Shown here: positions 1-9,155 of the stretch, in pieces
How the letters are laid out: every line of letters starts with the position of its first letter
Position numbering within the stretch: position 1 is the stretch's first letter
NCBI RefSeq assembly: GCF_000215935.2
Contig: NZ_AFNU02000008.1
Coordinates: 62,001 to 126,000, forward strand
Direction: 5' to 3'
DNA length: 64,000 nucleotides
From: Haloplasma contractile SSD-17B
GTDB taxonomy: Bacteria; Bacillota_I; Bacilli_A; Haloplasmatales; Haloplasmataceae
Program-made: the position numbers and the translations under genes
Notes under the pieces: generated by a model
The model's database searches: none
What the model saw: the letters and a program-made list of their open reading frames with translations, nothing else
Told to the model about the DNA's origin: nothing

Positions 1-656
1 CCTCAATGCTTGCATTTTATAAGATGATTTCATTAAACACACCTGATATAGGCTCCCTTTTTCACAGGTGGAAAGTAACGTTACCACAAGAAGAACTAAC
101 GGCTACATTGAGTGCTAATTTGCCACTCAGGTATGACGTATCACCAGGTAAAATCTTAACTAAAGTAGGAGACTCATTTCAATCAGTTAGTATTCCTGAT
201 GACATAGGTTTGGTTGAAAATATATCAGTAGTAGAACGAGGATCGGGTGGAATTGTCAAAGCAATTGAAATCAAAACGGATGTTCATACGTTTAGGGTCT
301 ATAGTGAATATAATGTGCGATTTATTATTCGTAACATTAATCTAAAGTTAGCAAAGAATAATGATCTTAATTATACTGGTTCGAGAAATAATTTCTCGAT
401 TCTACCATCTGGTTATTTTGCGATTGAACAAGATGGATCAACCCTAACTTTCTATGGTGGTGGATTTGGACATGGAGCTGGTATGAGTCAATATGGAGCA
501 AAAGGATTAGCTAGTCAGGGTCATAATTATGACTATATTTTAAAATTCTATTATAGTGGGATTACAATTAAAGATTTATATAAAAATCAATCGATTGAGC
601 AGCGTAAAGATGGAGAAAAATTATATACAACTCTATATGATTATTTATCCCAATAA
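1..656 (+). CDS. SpoIID/LytB-family protein, 3' part only
   Basis: The reading frame is open to the left edge, so the true start lies outside the window and about 218 residues are visible. The C-terminal half of the SpoIID/LytB domain is clear: an HRWKVTL segment near the start and the hallmark GGGFGHGAGMSQYGAKGLA stretch around residues 150-168, then a terminal helix. Characterised SpoIID proteins are lytic transglycosylases that cut peptide-free glycan strands and leave 1,6-anhydroMurNAc ends. The conserved catalytic region expected nearer the N-terminus is not in view. The position directly before a MurNAc salvage block that contains AnmK fits a role in producing anhydro sugars, but that link is inference. 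Family assignment is firm; sporulation function is not implied. Confidence 0.85.
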   Translation, partial: SMLAFYKMISLNTPDIGSLFHRWKVTLPQEELTATLSANLPLRYDVSPGKILTKVGDSFQSVSIPDDIGLVENISVVERGSGGIVKAIEIKTDVHTFRVYSEYNVRFIIRNINLKLAKNNDLNYTGSRNNFSILPSGYFAIEQDGSTLTFYGGGFGHGAGMSQYGAKGLASQGHNYDYILKFYYSGITIKDLYKNQSIEQRKDGEKLYTTLYDYLSQ

Positions 657-674
657 TAACCAGCATGATAATCA

Positions 675-723
675 CTAAAGCGCTTTAAATTTGGTTGACT
701 TTTATACGAATATAAAGTAAAAT
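675..723 (+). promoter_or_regulatory. Promoter with a cre-like palindrome ahead of the salvage block
   Basis: TTGACT at 695-700 and TAAAAT at 718-723 are separated by 17 bases, a good sigma-A promoter. Directly upstream at 675-688 lies the near-perfect palindrome CTAAAGCGCTTTAA, which resembles a CcpA catabolite-response element. A cre upstream of the -35 could activate or repress. It could instead be the site of the RpiR regulator encoded at the end of the block. Confidence 0.6.
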
Positions 724-765
724 AAAATTATAAATGGAGAAAAATTCTATGCGGAGGCGATATGT

Positions 766-2208
766 ATGAAAATTTTGTTCAAAAAGTCTTTAGTCCTTTC
801 ACTCATGATGATTTTAGGAGTCATTTTGACAGGATGTAAGGATGATAATACTGGCACTTCTACAACAACTACGACGACAGACACAACGGTCGATTGTGAT
901 GCAACACCAGATGCTGAGGGATGCGAAGAAACATTTGATCTTGGTGGGGTTACCGTTAAGATTTTACATGGTGCACCTTATGAGGTTGATCCGTTTCACG
1001 AAGATTTCTCAGGACAAAATCAAAATGAAAAACAACAATTACAACGTGCGGTTGAAGCGAGATACAATGTTGAAATAAAATACCTTAACTATCCTGACAA
1101 TGCAGGGTATGGACCTGATCGAGTCAATGCAATTATTAACGGAGTAGTTGCAGGAGATCCAATAGGTCACATATTAATGATCGATTCTAAATGGATTGGT
1201 CAATTAGCTGAGGCTGAGGCAATATCAGATGTTACAGATTATGATCGTGAATATGCACATCAATTTTTACATGATTCTATGAGAACATTTGGTTCATATA
1301 AAAATAATCTATATGGATTCTCAACGGGTGTCATTACTGCGGAAACTGGACTTTACTTTAATATGGACTTATTAAATACAATCGGTAAGGAAAGTCCAGC
1401 GGAAAAATGGAATAATGGTGAATGGACTTGGACAGATTTTAATAATTATGTAACCGATGTTCAAGCTGCACTTGGTAGTCTAGGTGATGATTACTATGCA
1501 ATGGGTGGTGTTCCTGGTTATTGGGCTCAGAATATGGTTCCTGCAAATGGTGGGTACTTAGTAAATCCGGATACTAAAAAAGTAACATTTACTCAATCTA
1601 AATCCTTGAACACATTCTCATACCTTAATAGTTTATGGACATCTGGCGTATGGGAACCTGAACCAGATTATGATGCGGGAAGTGCATCGTTTGCATTAGG
1701 TAAAGTATTAATTCATCCAGGTGATTTATGGTACGTGAATGCACCACATCGTTGGGGGAACTTGAACTTTGACCTTGGATTCGTTCCATATCCAATTGGT
1801 GACAATGTTGCACTAGAAGATTACAAAGTTGGTGTAGAGAGTACAGCACTTTATGCAATTAGTGGTGGATATGAAAAAGCGGACAATCCTGATCGATTAA
1901 ATGATGAAATGTTATTTAGAATTTGGAATGACTTACAAGCATGGGAAGATCCACAAGATGCTTTCTTAGATTTCGAAACATTACTAGAAACAAGATACAA
2001 TGATTTAGAATCAATCGAAGCGCATATGTCAATTACGGATAAAGTGTATTTTGAACAATTGTTTAATCTAGGTATTTCAGGAACCGACGCAGACTATGGG
2101 TTCTATCCAATCGCGAATAGTGCGGTTAAAGAAGGAAATGTACGTTCAGAATTAGAAGCAGTCCTTCCTGTATACCAAGAGAAATTAAAAGAGATATTTG
2201 GAGAATAA
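766..2208 (+). CDS. Extracellular solute-binding lipoprotein (ABC, CUT1-type)
   Basis: This 480-residue protein starts with a lipoprotein signal peptide whose lipobox LTGC puts the lipidated cysteine at residue 24. A Thr-rich linker follows. The rest has the length and composition of a family 1 sugar-binding protein, with Trp- and Tyr-rich segments suited to stacking on sugars (for example GEWTWTDF and PGDLWYVNAPHRWG). It is the first gene after the promoter, with GGAGG at 753-757 ahead of the ATG. It is followed by a GC-rich hairpin that may lower expression of the downstream genes, a common arrangement for binding proteins. By position it is expected to deliver a saccharide, probably a cell-wall sugar, to the permeases encoded downstream. 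The substrate is inferred. Confidence 0.8.
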   Translation: MKILFKKSLVLSLMMILGVILTGCKDDNTGTSTTTTTTDTTVDCDATPDAEGCEETFDLGGVTVKILHGAPYEVDPFHEDFSGQNQNEKQQLQRAVEARYNVEIKYLNYPDNAGYGPDRVNAIINGVVAGDPIGHILMIDSKWIGQLAEAEAISDVTDYDREYAHQFLHDSMRTFGSYKNNLYGFSTGVITAETGLYFNMDLLNTIGKESPAEKWNNGEWTWTDFNNYVTDVQAALGSLGDDYYAMGGVPGYWAQNMVPANGGYLVNPDTKKVTFTQSKSLNTFSYLNSLWTSGVWEPEPDYDAGSASFALGKVLIHPGDLWYVNAPHRWGNLNFDLGFVPYPIGDNVALEDYKVGVESTALYAISGGYEKADNPDRLNDEMLFRIWNDLQAWEDPQDAFLDFETLLETRYNDLESIEAHMSITDKVYFEQLFNLGISGTDADYGFYPIANSAVKEGNVRSELEAVLPVYQEKLKEIFGE

Positions 2209-2220
2209 CCAATAATATAA

Positions 2221-2250
2221 TAACCCCCCTTAATATATTATGGGGGGTTA
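2221..2250 (+). terminator. GC-rich intercistronic hairpin
   Basis: TAACCCCCC at 2221-2229 pairs perfectly with GGGGGGTTA at 2242-2250. Only a short T-rich tail follows (TCATTT), so it may be a partial terminator or an mRNA 3' stabiliser that raises the level of the first binding protein over the permeases. Confidence 0.6.
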
Positions 2251-2270
2251 TCATTTAGGGAGGATTAAAC

Positions 2271-5165
2271 ATGAAAAAACTTTTTTTGATTTTAATTGCG
2301 ATGCTAGTTATGTCGAGTATGATTCATTACACGGTTCATGTTTATGCAGATGATTATGAACAAGGTGAAACAGAAACATATACGTATAGCGAATCAGGTT
2401 ATAAAGACTATTTAGAGGAGTATGATTTTAAAACACCTCAAATTGATCCAATCACTATTAAAGGTGAAGATTACATTGAATCTCATGATTCAGTTTCTTA
2501 CAATAGAACGATTGAGAATCCTACAAATGCATCGGATATAGTCCTTTATACAACCGATAATGGGGATGTCTCTTTTGAAGTAAATGTTCCTGAAGCAGGT
2601 TATTACAATATTGGTGTTAACTATTATCCAATTGAAGGAAAAAGTTCATCAATTGAAAGAAGTCTATTTATTAATGGGAAAACACCTTTTGCTGGGGCAG
2701 AGAATTTAATTTTCCATAGAATCTGGGCTGATGAAACTGAAGTTCAACGTGATGCAAATGGAAATGATATTAAGCCAAGACAAAAAGAAGCGCCGATTTG
2801 GCGGACAGTGCTTTTAAGAGATGATTTAGGTTATGAATTAGAACCTTACCTGTTTTATTTTAAAGAAGGAGTAAACACAATAACCTTTAAATCTATCAAA
2901 GAGCCGATGTTAATAGATCACCTTACAATCAAGTCGTATACAACGTTTAAAAGTTATGAAGATCAAGTAAACGAATACGAGAAGAACAATTATAAGAAAA
3001 CGGATGGCCGTGAAGTGATCATTCAAGGAGAAGATGCTGTAATTAAATCATCACCAACGCTCTATCCTATATCAGACCGAAGTAGTGCGTTAACAGAGCC
3101 TTATCATCATGCGAAAATTCGTTTAAACACAATTGGTGGGTATAACTGGCGTGTACCTGGTGATTGGATTACTTGGGAATTTGAAGTACCGGAAGATGGG
3201 CTTTATAAAATAAGTATGAGGTCAAAGCAAAACTTTAATAGAGGAATGTTTTCAAGTAGGGCAATCTATATAAATGGAGAAATTCCTTTTGAAGAAGCAG
3301 CTAATGTTCCGTTTAAGTACACAGGAAACTGGGATATTGAAACCCTTAGCGATGCAAATGGAGATTTTTTATTCTATTTTGAAGCGGGTGAAACGCACAC
3401 GATTACAATGGAAGTCACACTGGGTGAATTTAGTGAGATGACAAAAGAAGTTGAAGAGTCTGTTATTAAATTAAATGCCCTATATAGAGAAATCATAAGT
3501 TACACAGGACCGACCCCTGATTTATATCGAGATTATCAATTAGAGGAACGAATACCAAATCTTGTAGAGCGATTAGAAGAAGAAAGTGAACGTTTAAAGA
3601 AGGTATCGCAATCAATAGTGGATATTACAGGAGAAAAAAATGAAATGACAGGGATTCTAGATGGCGTTACATTACAACTAGATGACTTTATAGAAAACCC
3701 TCGTGAGATTCATAAACGTTTAAAGGATTTTAATAATAATATGTCTGCATTAGGGACATGGATTTTACAAGTTAGAGAACAACCATTAGAAATAGATTAC
3801 CTTTCAATTCACTCAGAAGGTATGACATATCAAGCAAATGAAGGGATTTTCGCAAGACTTTGGCACCACATTCGATCGTTCATAGCATCATTTACAAATG
3901 ACTATTCATCAATTGGTGGTAATGAAGATGAAGGGGATGAACGAATTGAGGTTTGGGTATCTCTAGGTCGAGATCAAGCGAATGTCATTAGGCAATTGAT
4001 TGATGAGACATTCACACCAGAAACGGGAATAGCAGTTGATATGAAGTTAGTTAACGCAGACGTGCTACTACGTGCTACATTAGCAGGAAAAGGTCCTGAT
4101 GTAGCCATGAATGTAGGAAATACAATTCCTGTAAACTATGGACTACGTAATGCAGTTTATGATTTATCTCAATTTGAAGACTTTGAAGAGGTAAAGGGAA
4201 GATTTTATGATAGTGCGATGGTCCCTTATGAATTTAATGGCGAATATTATGCACTGCCAGAACAACAAATCTTCTTAATGATGTTTTATCGAAAAGATAT
4301 ATTTGAAGAATTAGATATTAAAGTGCCACAAACGTGGGATGATGTTATAGAAATAACCCCAGATTTACAGAAACATCACTTGGATTTTTGGTTACCAGTC
4401 TATCCAAACTTAGGAATTGCGTTACCACCAAATCCAGTATTTACATCTTTGCTATATCAGAATGACGGTGAATTTTACAAAGATAACGATATGCAAAGTG
4501 GTTTCGCAGATGAATCAGCGATGGAAGCATTTTCTCAGTGGACTAAGTTTTATACCGCTTATAAACTTCCTTTACAGGCTAACTTTGTTAACCGATTTAG
4601 AAATGGAGAAATACCAATAGGGATTGAATATTACACGATGTATAACACATTAAGTGTATTCGCGCCTGAGATCAGAGGAGAATGGGAATTCGCTCCAATA
4701 CCAGGAACAATTGATTATGATGATGATGGTAATGAGATTATAAGACGAGAAACAACTGCAAACGGAACAGGAATTATCATTCTAAAGAATTCTGAGAAAC
4801 ATGAAGCATCTTGGGAGTATTTAAAATGGTGGACATCCAAAGAAACACAAGTAAGCTTTGGTCGTGAAATGGAGGGTGTACTAGGTGCGGCAGCACGTTA
4901 TCCTACAGCAAATGTTGAAGCGTTAGCTGAATTACCGTGGCCTACATCTCACTATGAACAATTAAGTGAACAATGGAAATGGGTAAAAGGAGTTCCTGAG
5001 GTAGCTGGTGGCTATTTAACAGGACGACATGTTGATAATGCCTTCCGTGAAGTAACAAATGAAGGATCTAACCCACGTGAAGTATTGTATGATTATACAT
5101 TAATTATTAATGAAGAGATCGATAAAAAACGTGAAGAGTTTGGATTGCCTACCTATGATGACTAG
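2271..5165 (+). CDS. Giant fusion: carbohydrate-binding-like domains plus solute-binding domain
   Basis: The 964-residue protein has a signal peptide (hydrophobic residues 4-20, likely cleavage after VYA near residue 26) without a lipobox cysteine. Two beta-rich segments follow, roughly residues 55-220 and 245-390. Each opens with a 'GED' motif and contains 'Y(N/K)I', and they look like duplicated carbohydrate-binding modules. A charged helical stretch covers about 390-500. The last part, from about residue 560, is a family 1 solute-binding domain (VWVSLGRDQANVIRQLID, GPDVAMNVG, a C-terminal WTSKETQ segment). Known binding proteins are about 450 residues, so this is roughly twice the usual length. 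How it stays at the cell surface is unclear. It is followed two bases later by the permease genes. Confidence 0.75.
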   Translation: MKKLFLILIAMLVMSSMIHYTVHVYADDYEQGETETYTYSESGYKDYLEEYDFKTPQIDPITIKGEDYIESHDSVSYNRTIENPTNASDIVLYTTDNGDVSFEVNVPEAGYYNIGVNYYPIEGKSSSIERSLFINGKTPFAGAENLIFHRIWADETEVQRDANGNDIKPRQKEAPIWRTVLLRDDLGYELEPYLFYFKEGVNTITFKSIKEPMLIDHLTIKSYTTFKSYEDQVNEYEKNNYKKTDGREVIIQGEDAVIKSSPTLYPISDRSSALTEPYHHAKIRLNTIGGYNWRVPGDWITWEFEVPEDGLYKISMRSKQNFNRGMFSSRAIYINGEIPFEEAANVPFKYTGNWDIETLSDANGDFLFYFEAGETHTITMEVTLGEFSEMTKEVEESVIKLNALYREIISYTGPTPDLYRDYQLEERIPNLVERLEEESERLKKVSQSIVDITGEKNEMTGILDGVTLQLDDFIENPREIHKRLKDFNNNMSALGTWILQVREQPLEIDYLSIHSEGMTYQANEGIFARLWHHIRSFIASFTNDYSSIGGNEDEGDERIEVWVSLGRDQANVIRQLIDETFTPETGIAVDMKLVNADVLLRATLAGKGPDVAMNVGNTIPVNYGLRNAVYDLSQFEDFEEVKGRFYDSAMVPYEFNGEYYALPEQQIFLMMFYRKDIFEELDIKVPQTWDDVIEITPDLQKHHLDFWLPVYPNLGIALPPNPVFTSLLYQNDGEFYKDNDMQSGFADESAMEAFSQWTKFYTAYKLPLQANFVNRFRNGEIPIGIEYYTMYNTLSVFAPEIRGEWEFAPIPGTIDYDDDGNEIIRRETTANGTGIIILKNSEKHEASWEYLKWWTSKETQVSFGREMEGVLGAAARYPTANVEALAELPWPTSHYEQLSEQWKWVKGVPEVAGGYLTGRHVDNAFREVTNEGSNPREVLYDYTLIINEEIDKKREEFGLPTYDD

Positions 5166-5176
5166 GAGTGTTAAGG

Positions 5177-6154
5177 ATGAATATAAAAAGAATAGGGAAA
5201 TCATTAATAAACAAAGCACAATCTTTGTTTAAAACAAAACTAGAAAACACTAAGATTAAATGGAATAATTTAATAAAAAACATCTATAAAAATCGTCAAT
5301 ATTACTATTTAATGGCACCATATGCCATCTTATTCTTGCTCTTTACAATCATACCTGTATTTATGTCTTTAGGTATAAGTTTTACTTATTTTAATTTATT
5401 AGAGCCCCCTAAGTTTGTAGGATGGGATAATTATAAACGATTATTTTTAGAAGATGATGTATTCATTATTGCAATTAAAAACACATTAATTCTTGCAGTA
5501 ATAACAGGTCCTGTCAGTTATTTAGCAGCCTTTGTATTTGCATGGTTGATTAATGAACTGCCCCCTAAGTTACGTTCATTTATGACACTAATCTTTTATG
5601 CACCGTCTATATCTGGGAATGCCTATATTATTTGGCTTTTAATATTCTCAAGTGATGGTTATGGATATGCTAATGCTACTTTAAGACGCTTTGGCTTTAT
5701 TAATGAGGCGATCCAATGGTTACAAGATCCTAATTATATTTTATGGATTATCATTATCGTTCAATTATGGTTAAGTTTAGGAGTAAGTTTCCTAGCGTTT
5801 ATTGCAGGACTTCAAGGCGTTAATAAAACACTATATGAGGCTGGTGTAATTGATGGAATCAAAAATAGATGGCAAGAATTGTGGTATATTACCTTACCAT
5901 CTATGAAACCACAGTTAATGTTTGGTGCAGTTATTCAAATAACAACTACCCTTTCGGTAGCTGATGTTGCCATGAAAATAGCAGGTTTTCCGTCAATACA
6001 ATATGCAGGACACACAATCGTGACCCATTTAATTGACTACGGTACAATTCGATTTGATATGGGTTATGCATCAACGATCGCAACCATTTTATTTATCATA
6101 ATGTTTGGTACAAACTTATTAGTACGAAATATATTAAGAAGGGTGGGGAACTAA
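5177..6154 (+). CDS. Sugar ABC transporter permease, first pair, subunit A
   Basis: This 325-residue CUT1-type permease has about six membrane helices. The cytoplasmic EAA loop is visible as YEAGVIDGIKNRWQELWYITLP. The N-terminal 35 residues are very basic and lie before the first helix. I chose the ATG at 5177 over a GTG at 5168 because AGGAG at 5164-5168 then has the normal 8-base spacing. It forms a heterodimer with the next gene product. No ATP-binding subunit is encoded in the block, so a shared MsmX/UgpC-type ATPase from elsewhere in the genome must be assumed. Confidence 0.9.
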   Translation: MNIKRIGKSLINKAQSLFKTKLENTKIKWNNLIKNIYKNRQYYYLMAPYAILFLLFTIIPVFMSLGISFTYFNLLEPPKFVGWDNYKRLFLEDDVFIIAIKNTLILAVITGPVSYLAAFVFAWLINELPPKLRSFMTLIFYAPSISGNAYIIWLLIFSSDGYGYANATLRRFGFINEAIQWLQDPNYILWIIIIVQLWLSLGVSFLAFIAGLQGVNKTLYEAGVIDGIKNRWQELWYITLPSMKPQLMFGAVIQITTTLSVADVAMKIAGFPSIQYAGHTIVTHLIDYGTIRFDMGYASTIATILFIIMFGTNLLVRNILRRVGN

Positions 6155-6155
6155 G

Positions 6156-7052
6156 ATGGCTAGCATCATAGAAAAACTTCGACGTCGAAGACGAATTAAG
6201 AAGAAAAAGAGAATCAACCGGTCAATTGCAGGTGATATCTTCTTAATTACACTGTTAATCTTATTTGGAACATTTAGTGCGTATCCACTGGTTTTCTCTA
6301 TCAGTAATGCATTTAAACCACTTAACGAAATCTTTATTTTTCCACCAAAATTAATTGTTGAAAATCCGACATTGGATAACTTTACCGATTTAATTAACTT
6401 AATGAGTCGTTCTTGGGTGCCGTTTACTCGATACTTCTTTAATACGATTTTCATTACTTTGATTGGAACAGTAGGCCATGTAATTTTTGCTTCAATGGCT
6501 GCGTACCCACTTGCTAAACATAACTTTCCTGGGAAAACATTGTTTATGACTTTAGTTGTTTACTCGCTTATGTTCGCACCTCAGGTAGTGGCTACACCAA
6601 ACTATATCATCATGAGTTGGATCGGATTATTGGATACTTACTGGGCTGTTATTTTACCAGCTTTTGCATTCCCACTTGGACTGTTCTTAATGAAACAATT
6701 TATGGAGACCATACCAAAAGACTTAATTGAATCAGCTAAAATAGATGGAGCAAGTGAGTTTAGAATCTTATGGCAAATTGTAATGCCACTTGTTAAACCA
6801 GCTTGGTTAACATTAGTAATCCTACTATTCCAACGTTTATGGACAACTGATGGAGGAAGTTTTTTATACAGCGAACAATTAAAACCTGTTAGTTATGCGT
6901 TAAGGCAAATCGTAGCAACTGGCGCTGCAAGCGTAGGAAGACAAGGGACTATTGCAGCTATTACCTTAATCATGATGATCGTCCCAATCACTATATTTAT
7001 ACTGTCTCAAAGTCGCGTTTTAGAAACGATGACTCATTCAGGGATGAAATAG
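6156..7052 (+). CDS. Carbohydrate ABC transporter permease, first pair, subunit B
   Basis: This 298-residue protein belongs to the AraQ/UgpE-like CUT1 permease family. An Arg/Lys-rich N-terminus (residues 8-22) precedes about six helices. The EAA motif is clear as IPKDLIESAKIDGASEFRIL, followed by VMPLVKPAW. It begins one base after the previous stop codon, which implies translational coupling with subunit A. Together the pair would form the membrane channel served by the large binding protein just upstream. Confidence 0.92.
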   Translation: MASIIEKLRRRRRIKKKKRINRSIAGDIFLITLLILFGTFSAYPLVFSISNAFKPLNEIFIFPPKLIVENPTLDNFTDLINLMSRSWVPFTRYFFNTIFITLIGTVGHVIFASMAAYPLAKHNFPGKTLFMTLVVYSLMFAPQVVATPNYIIMSWIGLLDTYWAVILPAFAFPLGLFLMKQFMETIPKDLIESAKIDGASEFRILWQIVMPLVKPAWLTLVILLFQRLWTTDGGSFLYSEQLKPVSYALRQIVATGAASVGRQGTIAAITLIMMIVPITIFILSQSRVLETMTHSGMK

Positions 7053-7062
7053 GAGTGTTACT

Positions 7063-8511
7063 ATGAGGAAATTAATATACCTAATAACTATAACAGTATT
7101 ACTTTTTATAAATGTGCTCGAGGTTAATGCGAAAGATGCAGGTTATAACTATTCATATTGGGGAGACGCTATACCATCAGCGACAGGATTGTCACCTGCG
7201 TACTCATTTAATCAATTTGATTTAGGAATAGAATTAACCTCACCAGAAGATTTGTTTGTAAATAATAACCTTGTTTATATGATCGATTCTGGTACAAATA
7301 AACTAACTATATTAGATGATGATTATCAAGTACTGCATCATGTAGGTAGTTTTAACCATATTGACGATGATAACGATGTCTATACATTAAGTCAGCCTAA
7401 AGGTGTAACGGCCACTGAAGATGCTGTTTATATTGCAGATACACAAAATTCAAGAATTTTAAAACTCAATCATAACTTAAAGGTAGTAGATGTTTATGAT
7501 GCACCTGATGACCGAACATTCGAAGAAATAGACTATAGACCATTAAAACTATCGGTTGATCGTGCAGGAAGAACATATGTCATTGCTCAAGGTGTTTACG
7601 AAGGTATTATTGAGTTAAATAATGACGGAACCTTTAATCGATATACGGGAGTTAATGAAATTACAGTTAATCCTCTGGATATATTCTGGAGACAATTCTT
7701 GACTGAAGAACAAATATCTAAAATGCAATTATATCTACCAACGGAGTTTACGAATCTACAAATAAATGAAATGGGATTCATCTACTCAACAGCTAAAGCA
7801 GATAAAAATGGTGAGTCGGAAAGTATGATTAAAGCACTTAATCCTAAGGGGCTTGACGTGTTAAAACGAAATGGATATAGTAGCCCTCAAGGAGATTTAG
7901 AGTATGTGTTACTCGATTCAAGTGAAGTCGTTGCAGGACCATCTAACCTAGTTGGAATTACTGTAAATGATTATGGAGTTTACACAGTACTAGATCAAAA
8001 AAGAGGCCGTTTATTCACTTATGATAATGAAGGATACTTATTATATATATCAGGCGGTAAGGGGACTCAAGTAGGTAAATTACAATTACCTGTAGCTGTG
8101 CAATACAAAGAAGAGGATTTGCTAGTCCTTGACCAATCGTCTAAAACACTTGTTGTCTACAAACCCACACAATTTGGAGAGTTAGTAAATGAAGCAATTA
8201 ATCATCACTATTACGGAAGATTTGAAGAATCTGCTGATGTGTGGCAAGACGTTGTAAAGCTAAACAGTAATTATGAAATTGCTTATATCGGAATTGGAAA
8301 GTCACTATTACGACAAGAACAATATGAGAAAGCAATGAACAATTTTGAACTTGGTAAAGATAAAGATTATTACTCTAAAGCCTTTGTTGGTTATCGAGAA
8401 GAACTTTTAGAAAGAAACTTTGGATACATTGCATCTGCTGTTACAGTTCTTATAATTGTTGTGTTTGCAAGAGGGATTTCAAAAGGATATAAGGATGCGA
8501 AGGAGGAATAA
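7063..8511 (+). CDS. Membrane-anchored NHL-repeat plus TPR protein
   Basis: The 482-residue protein has an N-terminal signal peptide (about residues 1-23) and a C-terminal membrane helix (about 446-466) followed by a short basic tail, so the bulk lies outside the cell. Residues 50-370 carry NHL-type beta-propeller repeats, for example LSQPKGVTATEDAVYIADTQ followed by N-S-R-I-L-K. Residues 375-440 look like two TPR units (HHYYGRFEESADVW, LLRQEQYEKAMNNF). The role is unknown. Genes of this type sit with Yip1 and DUF5696 genes in CUT1 sugar transport loci of other Bacillota as far as I recall, so an accessory role in the surface transport complex is inferred. Confidence 0.75.
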   Translation: MRKLIYLITITVLLFINVLEVNAKDAGYNYSYWGDAIPSATGLSPAYSFNQFDLGIELTSPEDLFVNNNLVYMIDSGTNKLTILDDDYQVLHHVGSFNHIDDDNDVYTLSQPKGVTATEDAVYIADTQNSRILKLNHNLKVVDVYDAPDDRTFEEIDYRPLKLSVDRAGRTYVIAQGVYEGIIELNNDGTFNRYTGVNEITVNPLDIFWRQFLTEEQISKMQLYLPTEFTNLQINEMGFIYSTAKADKNGESESMIKALNPKGLDVLKRNGYSSPQGDLEYVLLDSSEVVAGPSNLVGITVNDYGVYTVLDQKRGRLFTYDNEGYLLYISGGKGTQVGKLQLPVAVQYKEEDLLVLDQSSKTLVVYKPTQFGELVNEAINHHYYGRFEESADVWQDVVKLNSNYEIAYIGIGKSLLRQEQYEKAMNNFELGKDKDYYSKAFVGYREELLERNFGYIASAVTVLIIVVFARGISKGYKDAKEE

Positions 8512-8513
8512 GG

Positions 8514-9140
8514 ATGAAGAAAGAAGATTTATGGACGTTTCCACTATACATTTTAATGCATCCAATTGATGGTTTTGATGAGTTTAAACGCTATAAGCGT
8601 GGCAAATTGTATGTAGCAATTACGTTTTTAGTTTTAATGGCATTATTATCAATTTTAAAATACCAATATACAGGTTTTATAGTAAATGAAAATAATCCTC
8701 AGGATTTAAATAGCATTAAAGAAATTGCTTATATTCTAGCACCATTGCTGATTTTTGTTATAGGAAATTGGTCAGTTACCACCTTACTTGATGGTAAAGG
8801 TAAACTAAAAGAGATTTTTATGATGACGTGTTATGCGTTATTTCCAATGATTGTAATTGGATATATAAATATCATAATTAGTAATATCGTTTCAATTCCT
8901 GAAGCCGATTTCTATTACTTATTTAATGGTTTTGGTATATTTTTAACGGCATATATGTTATTCATTGGACTAATCGTGATCCATGAATATACTTTAATGA
9001 AATCACTGTTAACGATACTATTCACGATAGTAGCTATGGGAGTTCTAATCTTTATAGGCTTACTATTTTTCGATTTAATCCAGCAAATCTTTGGGTTTTT
9101 ATACGCAATCATAAAAGAAATATCACTAAGGTATTTTTAA
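8514..9140 (+). CDS. Yip1-family integral membrane protein
   Basis: This 208-residue protein begins with MKKEDLWTFPLYILMHPIDGF, typical of bacterial Yip1-domain proteins, and has about five predicted helices. It starts two bases after the NHL/TPR gene and precedes the DUF5696 gene, forming a three-gene accessory module between the two permease pairs. Bacterial Yip1 proteins have no settled function. Membrane location is safe and a part in transporter assembly is a guess from context. Confidence 0.75.
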   Translation: MKKEDLWTFPLYILMHPIDGFDEFKRYKRGKLYVAITFLVLMALLSILKYQYTGFIVNENNPQDLNSIKEIAYILAPLLIFVIGNWSVTTLLDGKGKLKEIFMMTCYALFPMIVIGYINIIISNIVSIPEADFYYLFNGFGIFLTAYMLFIGLIVIHEYTLMKSLLTILFTIVAMGVLIFIGLLFFDLIQQIFGFLYAIIKEISLRYF

Positions 9141-9155
9141 AAAGGAGGAACAGAA

